From Brachionus plicatilis (taxonomy: Eukaryota > Rotifera > Eurotatoria > Ploima > Brachionidae): a DNA stretch of 64,000 nucleotides. The position numbers and the translations under genes are program-made. The notes under the pieces are model-generated. The model saw only the letters and a program-made list of their open reading frames with translations, did not search any database and was not told the DNA's origin. Location: assembly GCA_010279815.1 (NCBI GenBank), contig QEOQ01000226.1, forward strand, positions 522,239 through 586,238. The letters are read 5' to 3'. How positions within the stretch are numbered: position 1 is the first letter of the stretch; each line of letters opens with the position of its first letter. This document shows positions 55,046 to 64,000 of the stretch, in pieces.

Positions 55046-55718
55046 GTGGTGCACAAGGAATATGTGACCAATCTACTTGATACATTCGATTTCTTGACGG
55101 ATTGCATGAGTCGTTGGTTACCAATTGACGTCATCCATCTCGATTTTGAGAAGGCGTTCGATAAGGTGTCGCATGATTTGCTACTTATCAAACTGGCTGG
55201 GTATGGTCTTCCCGTTTCGATCATCAAATGGATACGCGCCTTCTTGAGTGACCGTAAGCAGCGGGTTGTTGTTGGCGATGGAGTGTCGGATTGTAGTGGC
55301 GTTCCCCAAGGGTCAGTCCTAGGCCCTCTTCTCTTTGTCATTTTTATAAATGACATGCAAGAAGTAAGCAGCTCTATTTGCAAACTAATCGCAGATGATA
55401 GTAAGCTCTTGAAGGCAGTTCAACGTGACGAGGATAAAGATAATCTTCAAAGAGATCTCGACAACTTATTAGAATGATCAAATATGTGGCAAACAAGTTT
55501 CAATGAAAAAAAAGTGCGTTGTTATACATTTTGGTGCCAACAACAAGTGCAATGACTACCATTTAGGAGGCTATGTACTCGTAAAGACCAAGCAAAAACG
55601 CGATCTTTGCATCATTATCACCAGTGATCTCAAACCGGGTGAGCAAGCTAAACGTGCGGCGGCAAGAGCAACGATGATGGTTTGTCGCATCAAGAGCACC
55701 TTTAACCACTTCTCATAG
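55046..55718 (+). pseudogene. LINE reverse transcriptase core (family A)
   Basis: Contains VIHLDFEKAFDKVSHDLLL (catalytic motif A), the fingers/palm signature GVPQGSVLGPLLFVIFINDM, and IADDSKLL, where the catalytic FADD/YADD appears as IADD. Frames then shift to KRDLCIIITSDLKPGEQAKR. A stop at 55477 and the shift make it inactive. It should be read with the C-terminus at 57000-57105. Confidence 0.9.
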
Positions 55719-55789
55719 TAATTGGTCAATTTGCTCTATAAATCGCGGGTCGTACCAGAAATAATCATCTCGCCATAGAAAAGCAGCTA

Positions 55790-56964
55790 CAGTCAAGTTC
55801 GGTTATAGCGAAAACGCTTATAACGAAAAATCGGTTATAGCGAAAAAAAATTCAATAGATTGTAAAACAACAATCTTTATAATGTTATTTTTTACGGATA
55901 TAACGAACTCGGTTATAACGAAAACTCGGTTATAACGAAGTCTTTTTTAAAAATTCTCAGTAGAATTTATTTTTTTATAACGAACTTGACAAAAAAATAT
56001 GAATTTTTTTTGAATCCTAATCTTTATCTGTCAATTAACCATAAGACGGTTAATTTTATCGGAGAAAATTCACACATTTATCCATAAAAATTAAAAGAAA
56101 ATGATCCTCAATTAATAAAAAAAAATGAATTCTAGAAGTCAAGCAACGAAACGAAAAATTTTTACCTTGAGTCAAAAAGTTAAATTTATCAAGCTTATTG
56201 ATAGCAAGGAAAAGACTCAAACTCAAATTTGCGATGAGTACAAAATACCGCCAGGCACTATGTCTGGCATATACAAACGTCGTGATGAAATTTTGAAATT
56301 GTGTGAAGAAAATGTACTTGCGGCAGACAAACAAAAAATAAAATCTAGTAAGTATGACGACATGGAAATTGCACTTGTTGAATGGATTAGAGATAAAGTT
56401 TGCAATGGAATACCGATTAATGGTCCAATCGTGATGACAAAAGCTGAAGAGTATGCAATCCGGTTCAATTATAGTGACTTCAAACCGAATCCTGGTTGGC
56501 TAGAAAGATTTAAAAATATATTTTCCATCAAATTTACAACAAAGCACGGTGAGTCTGGCGCGGTCGATCAAACAGTCGTAACAAATTGGAAAAGAAATCT
56601 TTCTAACTTGGTAGCGGGCTATTCGGCATCAGACATATTCAATGCGGATGAAACTGGACTATTTTTCAAATTGCTCCCAAAACAAAACTCTAAGCTTTAA
56701 AGATCAAACATGCATCACTGGTAAAAAAAGCAAAGAGCGACTTACAATTTTATTCAGAGCCAAATGTTAAGCTTAATGGTCAAACAAAAAACAATCAAAG
56801 ATTATTTTAAAAACTTCCAGTCTATTTTCTTTTTTTTATTTTTATTTTAATAAAAGTTTTAAAAAAAAATTAATCTTTTTTTATGTTTCGGATATAACGA
56901 AGTTCGTTTATAACGAACCATTTTGAGAGTTTCGAAGTAAGTTCGTTATAACCGAACTCGACTG
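55790..56964 (+). mobile_element. pogo/Tigger element, internally deleted
   Basis: Termini CAGTCAAGTTCGGTTATAGC and the inverse of CAGTCGAGTTCGGTTATAAC, TA-flanked at 55788-55789 and 56965-56966. Subterminal regions contain repeated GTTATAACGAA words, probable transposase-binding sites. It holds a truncated transposase (56125-56700). Inserted in the LINE. Confidence 0.9.
56125..56700 (+). pseudogene. pogo/Tigger (CENP-B-like) transposase, truncated
   Basis: 191-codon frame from ATG. An N-terminal CENP-B/psq-type helix-turn-helix (KRKIFTLSQKVKFIKLIDSK, TQTQICDEYKIPPGTMSGIY) is followed by a second Tc5-type HTH (EIALVEWIRDKV, PNPGWLERFKNIFSI) and the beginning of the DDE domain (SDIFNADETGLFFKLLP, with the first catalytic Asp). 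After the stop, 24 codons (CITGKKSKERLTILF) continue in a shifted frame, then the rest of the catalytic domain is deleted. DNA-binding could persist; transposition could not. Confidence 0.85.
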
Positions 56965-57427
56965 TAGTAAGAAGTTTTGGTGTTCGTCACAACTTTTTCG
57001 TTAATCGTACAGCCGGATATTGGAATTCACTTGATATAGAGACCAGGATTACCGTAAACAGCAACAAATTTAAAAACAGAATAGACAAATTACTCAAACC
57101 TTGTTAAACATACTAAACTTTATTTTTTATATTGCTAATAAACTGGTCGTAGGATATTATAGCAGGACGTCTATTGTCGTCACTGCTTGAGGAACTTCGT
57201 TCCTCAATAGCATTAAAAATAACGCATTAATATTTATTCCAAAATAATTATATTTAGCATTGTCGCAAATTTTTTTTCTAAGGTTAAAACTTTAAGTGGA
57301 GCGTTCAAGCAGCAAGTCTATGAAGTTTTGGTTAGCTCGGAAATTAAACAATTGTTATTAAGTAAAAAATGTGAAGTGTTTTGGTGTAGAAATATTGTGT
57401 TTTAGAATTTTGAGGATCTGAAAACCA

Positions 57428-58569
57428 TTATATTGTTTGGTAATGTATGAATAATATAATGAAAAAAGCAACACATAAAAGAATCCAAATGTATAAAAAG
57501 TTGCCATCATTTAAACAGTAGATAATGCCTTTTCTAATTGTTACTATTTGAGACAATTCAAAAGAAATTAATGTGTTCATTTTGTTATCGCTTGTTATGG
57601 TGTAATTTATACCAGTTGATATGGTCGTATTTTTGCTGGTCATATTTTTGATGTTATCATTGCTTATTTCAGGAAAAAACTTATCTAAACACTCCTCTTT
57701 TCCCAGTTCATTTTCAAATGTAATTGAGGAATCGTCAAAAAATATTTTATTTACCGAATAAAACTCTTTAAAACACTTCAAAGTATCCAAGTCAACATAA
57801 TTTTCCATGATCAGATTACCAATTTTGGTAAAATTTTTATCTTTATCATAACTTTTGATACTGTTATTTAATATTGTATTGATTCTTTGAAATTTAATAC
57901 TTAAATAGGGAACAGAGGCTAGATTTCCAAATACATTTGGAAAATTTTCCAAATAATTATATGCTAGTTTTATTTTAAAATTTTTATTGCTTTTTGAGTT
58001 TCCAAAGTAAATGATCCTAAATGTCGTTAATTTATTATGATTGAAATTTAAATCAGAAATCGAATTTGAATCGAATTTTAGTATTTCAATTGTTTTAATT
58101 TGGTTATAGTTTAGGAAGACCATGGATAAATTTTTGAATTTATAGAAAAAATCAGTTTTAATGAAATATATTTGATTGCAATAAAAAATCAATTTTTCGA
58201 TTGAGTCTGGCAATAGGTAGTCTTTATCGAGTTTTGATAAATTACTCCACACAATTCCATAAAATTTTAAACTCTGAATTTTGTTTGCTTGTACCAACTC
58301 AGTCAAATCAGATGATTCTATTCTAATAGATTTTTTGGTCGAAAAAAAATTAACATCGTGGATTTTTCCTTTTTCAAACTTAAATTCTTTCAAAATAATT
58401 ACAGGACTCATTTTATTATTTAAACAATTAATCATCTCTGTTTTGGTAAAGAAACTTTGATTTCCCAAAAAACGATCCTCATTTGAAAATGAACTTATGG
58501 AATAGATACATTCTGCATTCAAACCAATCACGAAATAATCAAACAACCAAGCTGTTGTTAATTTTAAAA
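57428..58569 (-). CDS. LRR single-pass membrane protein, paralog 2, main exon
   Basis: Paralog of 14495-15829, same strand. Shared landmarks: AECIY with a second Cys in INCL, LLPDSIEKLIFYCNQIYFIK, FFYKFKNLSMVFLNYNQIKT, KFDSNSISDLNFNHNKLTTF, and a C-terminal helix (LYIWILLCVAFFIILFIHY) with a very short tail. There are many N-glycosylation sites (NMTS, NTTI, NYTI). The exon opens after TTTTTCCTATTTTAAG, a good acceptor, in the same phase as paralog 1. A matching first exon (MLIKILLLFL) can be read only if the MITE at 58668-58973 is removed, and the expected donor GT is GG, so this copy may be broken. Confidence 0.7.
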
Positions 58570-58667
58570 CTTAAAATAGGAAAAATCAAATAATTTAAAT
58601 TTTTTAATTAATTTAGATTTGCAAATTTTCAGTCAAGTTAAAGAATTCCTTAGGAATAATAGTAATG

Positions 58668-58973
58668 CAGTCGACTCGCGTTAAATAGAATGATCTTGTT
58701 CAAAAACTTTCTTGTAGTCCCTATCATATGAAAGAGTTATACAATTAGAATTAAACAAAAAAGATGGTTAAATCCATTAGAAATGATCAACTAGAAGACA
58801 ATCTTAGATTTCTCGATTTAAAAACTTTTGAAATAATTTTTGTAAGAGCGATTAGGTAAGGTTTTATTTAAAAAAAAAATAACTCGAAATGAAAAACACT
58901 TACATCGATTTTATATGATCGAATATATTTTATAGGTTTAAAAACAAGTCGTTCTTCTAATGCAACTCAACTG
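58668..58973. mobile_element. pogo-like MITE in the LRR paralog 2 first exon
   Basis: 306 bp. Ends CAGTCGACTCGCGTTA and the inverse of CAGTTGAGTTGCATTA. TA follows on the right (58974-58975) and TG stands on the left (58666-58667), a mutated TA. Non-coding. Confidence 0.65.
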
Positions 58974-59339
58974 TATTTTTATTAACATTTTTCTGAAAAT
59001 TCACAACAAAACAAAAAAATAAATAATTTAAAAACCACTTACTTAAATTATAAAAATTAATCATTTAGAAATAAAATTTTAAAAGATTTAGAAACAATTT
59101 TAATTATGTTTAATCAAAGATTTTTTATTTCCATTGCCAAGACTCTTAATAATATTATAAAGTTTATATCTTTTATTCATAACTATTTTTTCAAAATAAA
59201 GTAATTTTTCATTCATATGTTCTACACATGTTATTATTACTTTTTCAAAAAATAAAGGGGTCTTGTCACCTGACCGGACAATTGTCCTATTGAAGCAACT
59301 TCAAATGAAATTTTAGAGAAAGATTCACCAAAAAAACAA

Positions 59340-59470
59340 TATATTTATTTTATTTATTTATTCATTTAATTGAGCCTCATAGGCTCAATTAAAGCAATTG
59401 CAATCGATTTTCTACGTGTTCGTATCTGCTTACTAGCTCGTCACGCGATCGCTCGTTCCTCGCAATAAAA
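59340..59470 (-). pseudogene. LINE 3' end, very short 5'-truncated copy
   Basis: Minus strand reads RNERSRDELVSRYEHVENRL then QLL and stop. A hairpin GAGCC TATGA GGCTC and an (AATAAAT)n-like tail at 59340-59367 follow. The coding part recurs at 62238-62300. The hairpin-plus-tail layout is that of family A. Confidence 0.65.
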
Positions 59471-60359
59471 ATGACTTGCATTTCATAAAATTACTTAGTT
59501 AAATTAAAAATGTAGATTTGTTTTGAAAATCAAGTTTGATGCTAGTTTTTTCAATATTTAATTAAATTTAAAAAAAAACAATTTTTTATTTAACTTTTTT
59601 AAAAATTTTTATTTATCCTTTGCCTCTATATGAACCAAATTGTAATAAGCAAAGAATTATTGAGATCTTAATTAGAAACCAGATTACAGAACTCACATTT
59701 TTTATCAAAATTTCTGATGAGATCATGGTATTGCACTGTGAAACTATAGACATTTAAGTTGAATAGAGTCGCTTTGAAGTTATTGAGAGCACTACAACAT
59801 TACTACAAATTTTTTTAAATATTAAGTTACTATGGAACGCTGAATTTTATAAAATAAATAAACTGACTGTTAAATGTAAATATAAAGATAAATAACTTAA
59901 TTTATTCCAAAAAAATTATTTTATAATTTGATTTTGAGGCAAAGTAAAAATTTTGCTCATTTTCATTTTGTTCAATCTTGCTCATAAATGAATCCGGCCA
60001 AATTCGAAAAATATTTTTTTTGACGGATTGTCGAAACTGCCGAACATTCGAAAGTCCGAAATTAGAGGAAAATCTAAATTTTGCCGGATTAAATAAAAAC
60101 ATGTTTTACAGAACAATTAACATAAATTTTTTTAAAAAATTAAACAAAAATTAAATTTTATTCTTTCAGATATGTAATTTTTTAGCGACATTTAAAAACA
60201 TTTTTGGCCGAATTAAATATTCAAAAATATACATAATTTATAAAGAAGATGTCAATTGTCTCTGTCGAATTATTTTTATTTTATTTTATTTATTTTATTT
60301 CAAAATATATACAAGCTTTTATACTGCTTTTTATAAGAAAGGGAAAGGGAAAATGAAAA
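59471..60359. other. AT-rich, with LTR scrap at 59715-59775 and TTCGAA-rich patch at 59990-60095
   Basis: 59715-59775 matches the LTR at 51885-51945 (ATTGCACTGTGAAACTATAG). The patch at 59990-60095 has repeated GCCGGATTAA / TTCGAAA words that probably belong to the pogo-like remnant ending at 60419. Confidence 0.5.
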
Positions 60360-60419
60360 ATTATTCGGCAATCGAATTTGTCGAATAATCGAAGACGGGA
60401 TTAACGAGGGCTGACTGTA
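60360..60419. mobile_element. Tigger-like terminal inverted repeat (right end)
   Basis: Reverse complement starts CAGTCAGCCCTCGTTAATCC, the classical Tigger/pogo terminus form, followed by TTCGATTATTCGACAAATTC. The left end was not identified. Confidence 0.6.
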
Positions 60420-60828
60420 TATTATTTTAAAATAAAATAAAAAAATATTTTTCAAAATTATTAAATCAATTTAATTGTATTAAAAATTTATTTAAAATAA
60501 ATCGATTTAAAAAAAGTACTAATAAAGGTTGCTTCAATCTTCGAAGCTCAGCCAAAATTTAATTTTTCAAATAAATTAAAAAATTGACACTAAAATTTTT
60601 TATTTTTCTCAAAAAATTAAATCAAGAAAATCTTCTTTAATTTTATACACTTTAAAAGTTCTTAAAAAAATGCATATTCAATTTAATTTTAGAAAACCTT
60701 AAATATCAGTATCACAAAGATACTTTAGACCACAGGGATCATTTTTAAGATTACCAAAACTAATTGAATTAAAAAAAAATATTGAGCAATTTAACATTTA
60801 AATCAACAGTGCCTAGGTTCAAAAGCTG

Positions 60829-61150
60829 GTGCTATTGACCCGTAAAAGCCTGTGAACAATTTACCTCTCCAATCTGTACTCTTTTGCCAACCAAGGCCTC
60901 AATAGCTCTCACTCTGTCCGCATACACATCCAAGTCCAACTGGCATTCAACAAGCCAAAATAAAACATCAAATCGCCATAAACCGGTCCAATCCGACCTC
61001 ATCAGGCTGACCCAACAACACAATACTTCTTTTTTCTGGCACAAAACAGTTTTCAAATAGATAGTAGCAACACCAGCTGCGATTTTCATCATCAAACAGA
61101 AAAACATCATGTCTGGATCGAACTTTACCATTTCGCTAGAGCTGAGCACT
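60829..61150 (-). pseudogene. High-GC coding-like fragment, unknown
   Basis: The minus strand shows protein-like sense in two frames: HDVFLFDDENRSWCCYYLFE and NCFVPEKRSIVLLGQPDEVG, then, shifted, FDVLFWLVECQLDLDVYADR and VRAIEALVGKRVQIGE. Higher GC than its surroundings. Not recognised. It abuts, on the other strand, the neurobeachin-like fragment. Confidence 0.35.
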
Positions 61151-61510
61151 AGCTGACAAACAATTGAACATACCGAGTAATGAGAGTGTGGCGCCGTTGC
61201 GAGTGCTGTCGAACACGGCCGTGCAGCTGCAGGGCGCGTCCAGGACGGTGGGCGGCGTAGTGACCGGCTATGTGGGCGTGCGGTTGTTTCAGCCAATGCC
61301 GATGAGCAAGAGTGTGGAGAGTTTGGGCGGCGCCGGCTTTTTGCTGGCACTGGTTGCCATGGCAACCGATGTGTCGCCGTTAAGTGTCTCGCCTGTGTCC
61401 TCAAGTCAAAGGCCCACATACACAAAGAGATGGAGCGAATGCACGGCTATCAGCTGTTGGTCATGTTCTACTAGCGAAAAAAAGCGCTCATCAAAGGGGC
61501 TCAAAATGCT
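61150..61510 (+). pseudogene. Neurobeachin/LRBA-like (BEACH family) exon fragment, frameshifted
   Basis: The first frame (61150-61372) reads VAPLRVLSNTAVQLQGASRT, VGGVVTGYVGVRLFQPMPMS and SVESLGGAGFLLALVAMATD. The second (from about 61375) reads VKCLACVLKSKAHIHKEMER then MHGYQLLVMFY and stop. This order matches the armadillo-like middle region of neurobeachin/LRBA proteins (GG..LGLVAMA, VKALVCVLKS, KEMERxxGYQLLAML). A frame change and an early stop make it a decayed exon or duplicated fragment. No flanking exons were found. The intact protein is a large vesicle-trafficking scaffold. Confidence 0.55.
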
Positions 61511-61559
61511 CAAGAGAATTTTGTACTTACAGAATTTTATTTTCAAAAAAATTCAATAA

Positions 61560-62235
61560 TCAAGTAAACTTCTTTTTTACAGTAACTAACGTTATTAAAA
61601 ATACGAAAATAAAATGTAACTAAGAACCCTCAATTTTAAAAATAAACCAATTCATTGTTTAAAAGGAATATAAAGATTTATAAATCACTTTATTTCGAAT
61701 AACGTTCTAAAAAACTTAATTTAGAAGTTAGTTTAAACTTAGTTTTTGTTACAAATGCATAGGCGAACAATTCATAAAAAATTTTCATTTGATTTATTTT
61801 TTTCATTTTAAAAAATAATTAAATGATATTGTAATTTTAAAGATCGTTTAAAATTCTTAAACATTTTTTTATTAAACTTTCTTGCAATTTTTTTCCTATT
61901 TTTTCTCTGATTCATGATTCTTTTTTAAGGTTTATAACAGTAATCTAAGTAACTAATAGAAAAATGATTCCGTAAAAGTATTGTTGAAAAGACATCAATG
62001 ATAAATAGTCAACTCAATTTATTTTCTTAAAAATTTTTTTTCTTATTGTTCTTTGAATTTTACATTACTAACTATTAAGACAATAAAACTTTTTTCGGTG
62101 CATTAAAAAATAAAATATTAGATTTTTATGTGTCCGAAAGACTAAAAAAATAATTTTAAAGCTAAAATTAAATATTAATTTTCTACAGATTAATGAAAAA
62201 TTCATTTGTTTCTTTTCAATTTCGAAAATAGATGG
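61560..62235. other. AT-rich spacer, nothing recognised
   Basis: No gene or element found. Confidence 0.45.
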
Positions 62236-62237
62236 AA

Positions 62238-62300
62238 GATTTGCAATCGATTTTCTACGTGTTCGTATCTGCTTACTAGCTAGTCACGCGATCGCTCGCA
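62238..62300 (-). pseudogene. LINE 3' coding scrap
   Basis: Minus strand LVSRYEHVENRLQ, identical over about 40 bp (CGTGTTCGTATCTGCTTACT) to 59400-59455, without a tail. Confidence 0.55.
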
Positions 62301-62353
62301 AATTAATTTTGTCAAAGAAAGGTTCGGAATATAATAATAAAATTGATCCATAA

Positions 62354-63173
62354 ATTGAATCGGAAAAATGGTCATTAGATACGACGATACCATGTGAAAA
62401 TCAAGTAAATTACTTTGACGATGCCAAGAAACCCAACTCGATTTTGAAAAAAATAAAAGAATCTACAATTTTTAAGGATATTCTTATTAAACACAACAAT
62501 TTAATGAGTGAAATCGAAAATTTAATCGAAAAATGTAAAATATTTGAAAAAATCGAAGAATTGTTGAGTGAGGATTAAAATACCATAAAAAAGGATTAAA
62601 AAACATAAATAATGTGAACGACACATAAACTTATATTTATTTATCAAAAAAGATTACAACCACATAAAATGATTCTAATAAAATGTTACAAACACATAAA
62701 ATTAATTTATAAAAAAAAAAATTAAGTCTTTTATTTGATATGAGTGTTAGTAACACATAAGTTATTCTAAATTTCATTCAAATAAAAAGTTATTGATTCT
62801 ACCATACAACATGCTATTAAATGTGTACATACTGCCTTATCTAAAAAGTTAGAACAACTGCAGTCTGTTCAATCGGGACACATACATTCTGTGTTTATTT
62901 GGACACTATATCTATCCTTACATATGTACTTTATATAATTATCTTTGTTTCAATTATGTGTTGGTAACAGAAAAAAAAAATTAAATTTAGTTTTTATGGT
63001 TTTTAATCTTTTTCAATTGTTATACAAAAAATCTATGTGTTGGTTAATCTTTTTAGAATTTTGATTAGCATTTTTTATTTTTATGTGTTCTATTTTTTGA
63101 TTCACTCTTTTTATGGTATTTTAATCCCTACCCAGAATTGTTCAAATTACAAAAAGAAAAACGAGTCTATTAA
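62354..63173 (+). pseudogene. Unknown coding frame split by a Mutator-type MITE
   Basis: Open from 62354 (after an in-frame TAA) with YFDDAKKPNSILKKIKESTI, FKDILIKHNNLMSEIENLIE and KCKIFEKIEEL. Deleting the element at 62566-63133 with one 9-bp duplicate continues the same frame as FKLQKEKRVY and a stop at 63171-63173. Lys/Glu/Ile-rich, probably helical. No start codon seen, so it is probably an exon. Family unknown. Confidence 0.5.
62566..63133. mobile_element. Mutator-type MITE with perfect 9-bp TSD
   Basis: 568 bp. Ends GAGTGAGGATTAAAATACCA and the inverse of GGGTAGGGATTAAAATACCA, flanked by AGAATTGTT at 62557-62565 and 63134-63142. Sub-terminal ACACATAA/ATGTGTT words are repeated at least ten times in both arms. 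The middle (62850-62910) is less AT-rich and non-coding. Confidence 0.85.
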
Positions 63174-64000
63174 ATGAATTTATTTGGAGACACAATGAAT
63201 AAAGCTTTTATAATAGAAAATCAATGTGAATTTGATTCATTCAAACATGCGATTTCGGATTAGAACACCTTTTCAATAACATCTTTTGGAGCATCAAAAC
63301 AAACACAGCAAAACAGCGAGAACAGCCATCTTTTGTATTTCAAGAAGTTCAACAACAATCAGAAAGAGCTTTAGATAAAAGATGTGATGAGATTTTTGAA
63401 AATAATGTTAATTTTTTTCAATCTGTAGATGAATTTTTTAGCTATCTAACACAATGTGAAAAAAATTTGATCAACCATTCAGAAAAACATCCAATAATTG
63501 AAGAATTTGAGAATTTCATTAAAAAAGATGCTGATGAAACCAGGAAAAAATTTAGTCAACTTATCTTTCTCTTTTGATTGTGGTTAAAGAGCTTTTAGAA
63601 CTAGATCCGCAATCAAAAAAATTTAATAAAAATAGATCTTCAAACAATGAATATAAATTACTAATATCAATGAAATTAATTGATTAAGCCATATGAGAAT
63701 AATTAAATTTCTAACAGAAAAATTAGAAATTATTACCAAATTAAATCAAAATATTCAACTTAATCAAATTGATGATATTATTAAAGTTACTAAAAATCAA
63801 TTAGAAATTCTCAATGGAGAAAACGGAAGATCTTTAGAAAATAAAAAAAGAAAAAGATCTAAGTGATTTTTTTCAAAATTCCATAAAGGAAGAAGATTTT
63901 TCAAGCAAAATATTTCAGGACTTGCAACAAAGATTAAAAAGAATTTGAATTAAAAATTCATTTTATAATTATAAATATGATGTAATGAAAGACCCAAATA
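63174..64000 (+). pseudogene. Decayed coding-like region to the window edge
   Basis: Protein-like sense in alternating plus-strand frames: FGLEHLFNNIFWSIKTNT to EFENFIKKDADETRKKFSQL (about 63245-63575); KELLELDPQSKKFNKN (about 63588-63640); an ATG frame 63693-63863 (MRIIKFLTEKLEIITKLNQN to ENKKRKRSK); and DLSDFFQNSIKEEDFSSKIF after it. Composition is like the preceding split frame. Frameshifts recur, so it is either a decayed gene or a set of small exons. Not recognised. Confidence 0.35.

Larger units (their letters stand above)
55016..57214 (+). mobile_element. LINE family A copy with 22-bp TSD, 5' truncated
   Basis: Flanked by a 22-bp direct repeat with one mismatch (54994-55015 and 57215-57236), diagnostic of target-primed insertion. 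It starts inside the polymerase (EKQHGFVVHKEYVTNLLDTF). A 3' hairpin (TTGAGGAAC/GTTCCTCAA, about 57187-57209) lies just before the end. It is interrupted by a pogo element (55790-56964). The C-terminus after the interruption reads FVNRTAGYWNSLDIETRITV and NKFKNRIDKLL then stop. Confidence 0.9.

Noticed and set aside
55006..55383. Minus-strand 125-codon frame over the LINE polymerase
   Set aside because: Antisense shadow of reverse-transcriptase motifs.
60832..61425. One 197-aa minus-strand protein
   Set aside because: Its N-terminal third is antisense to the neurobeachin-like fragment; only the part below 61150 has independent protein-like sense, and that sense shifts frame.

Overview
The window is very AT-rich animal DNA with eukaryotic gene structure: spliced genes with GT-AG introns of about 44, 84 and 216 bp, no operons, a scaffold gap (15976-16242) and very dense transposon debris. 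Gene content (LRR and Ig-like membrane proteins, an F-box/LRR protein, a TRPA-type channel, traces of HECTD1-like and neurobeachin/LRBA-like genes) and short introns in a roughly three-quarters A+T background suggest a small invertebrate. A monogonont rotifer such as Brachionus is my best guess, but this is inference only.

Apparently intact or nearly intact genes: a small Ig-like membrane protein (3552-4151, +); an F-box/LRR protein (7751-9703, -), which stands out by its higher GC; a two-exon LRR membrane protein (14495-15829, -) and its paralog 43 kb away (57428-58569, -), whose first exon seems to have been split by a MITE; a small basic-tailed protein (25422-25736, -); an LRR protein with a long helical C-terminal half (29936-31582, +); an acidic-tailed protein (33389-33832, -); the membrane domain of a TRPA-like channel (34733-35797, +); a two-exon four-helix membrane protein (40531-41337, -); and a two-exon small protein (50024-50466, -) whose ATG overlaps the stop of a degenerate LTR-retrotransposon gag frame.

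Much of the rest is transposon sequence. DNA elements with readable ends and target-site duplications (TSDs): hAT-type MITEs (8-bp TSD) at 1862-2203, 4324-4641, 13216-13744 and 26920-27057 and an hAT with a BED finger at 18176-19280; Mutator-type elements (9-bp TSD) at 17814-19338, 22481-23985, 27291-27643, 37216-38030 and 62566-63133; mariner/Tc1 and pogo/Tigger elements (TA) at 37102-39133, 55790-56964 and 58668-58973. Two LINE families are present. Family A copies end in a small hairpin plus an AT-rich or (TAA)n tail (1249-2590, 23555-23830, 37361-37560, 55016-57214, 59340-59470). Family B occurs as 3' fragments (2592-2697, 23075-23526, 42905-43265, 49520-49625). A gypsy-like LTR with a primer-binding site and a decayed gag lies at 50463-52243.

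The elements are nested up to three deep, so insertion order can be read directly, and removing elements restores interrupted reading frames (e.g. 62354-63173 and 36830-39345). Decayed high-GC gene fragments at 47941-48905 and 60829-61510 look like pieces of large conserved genes. I found no rRNA, tRNA or CRISPR sequence. I see no convincing new multi-gene system; the most original signals are the LRR membrane-protein family with a tiny conserved-phase first exon, the leader-bearing gag with the overlapping spliced ORF, and the LINE 3' hairpins.
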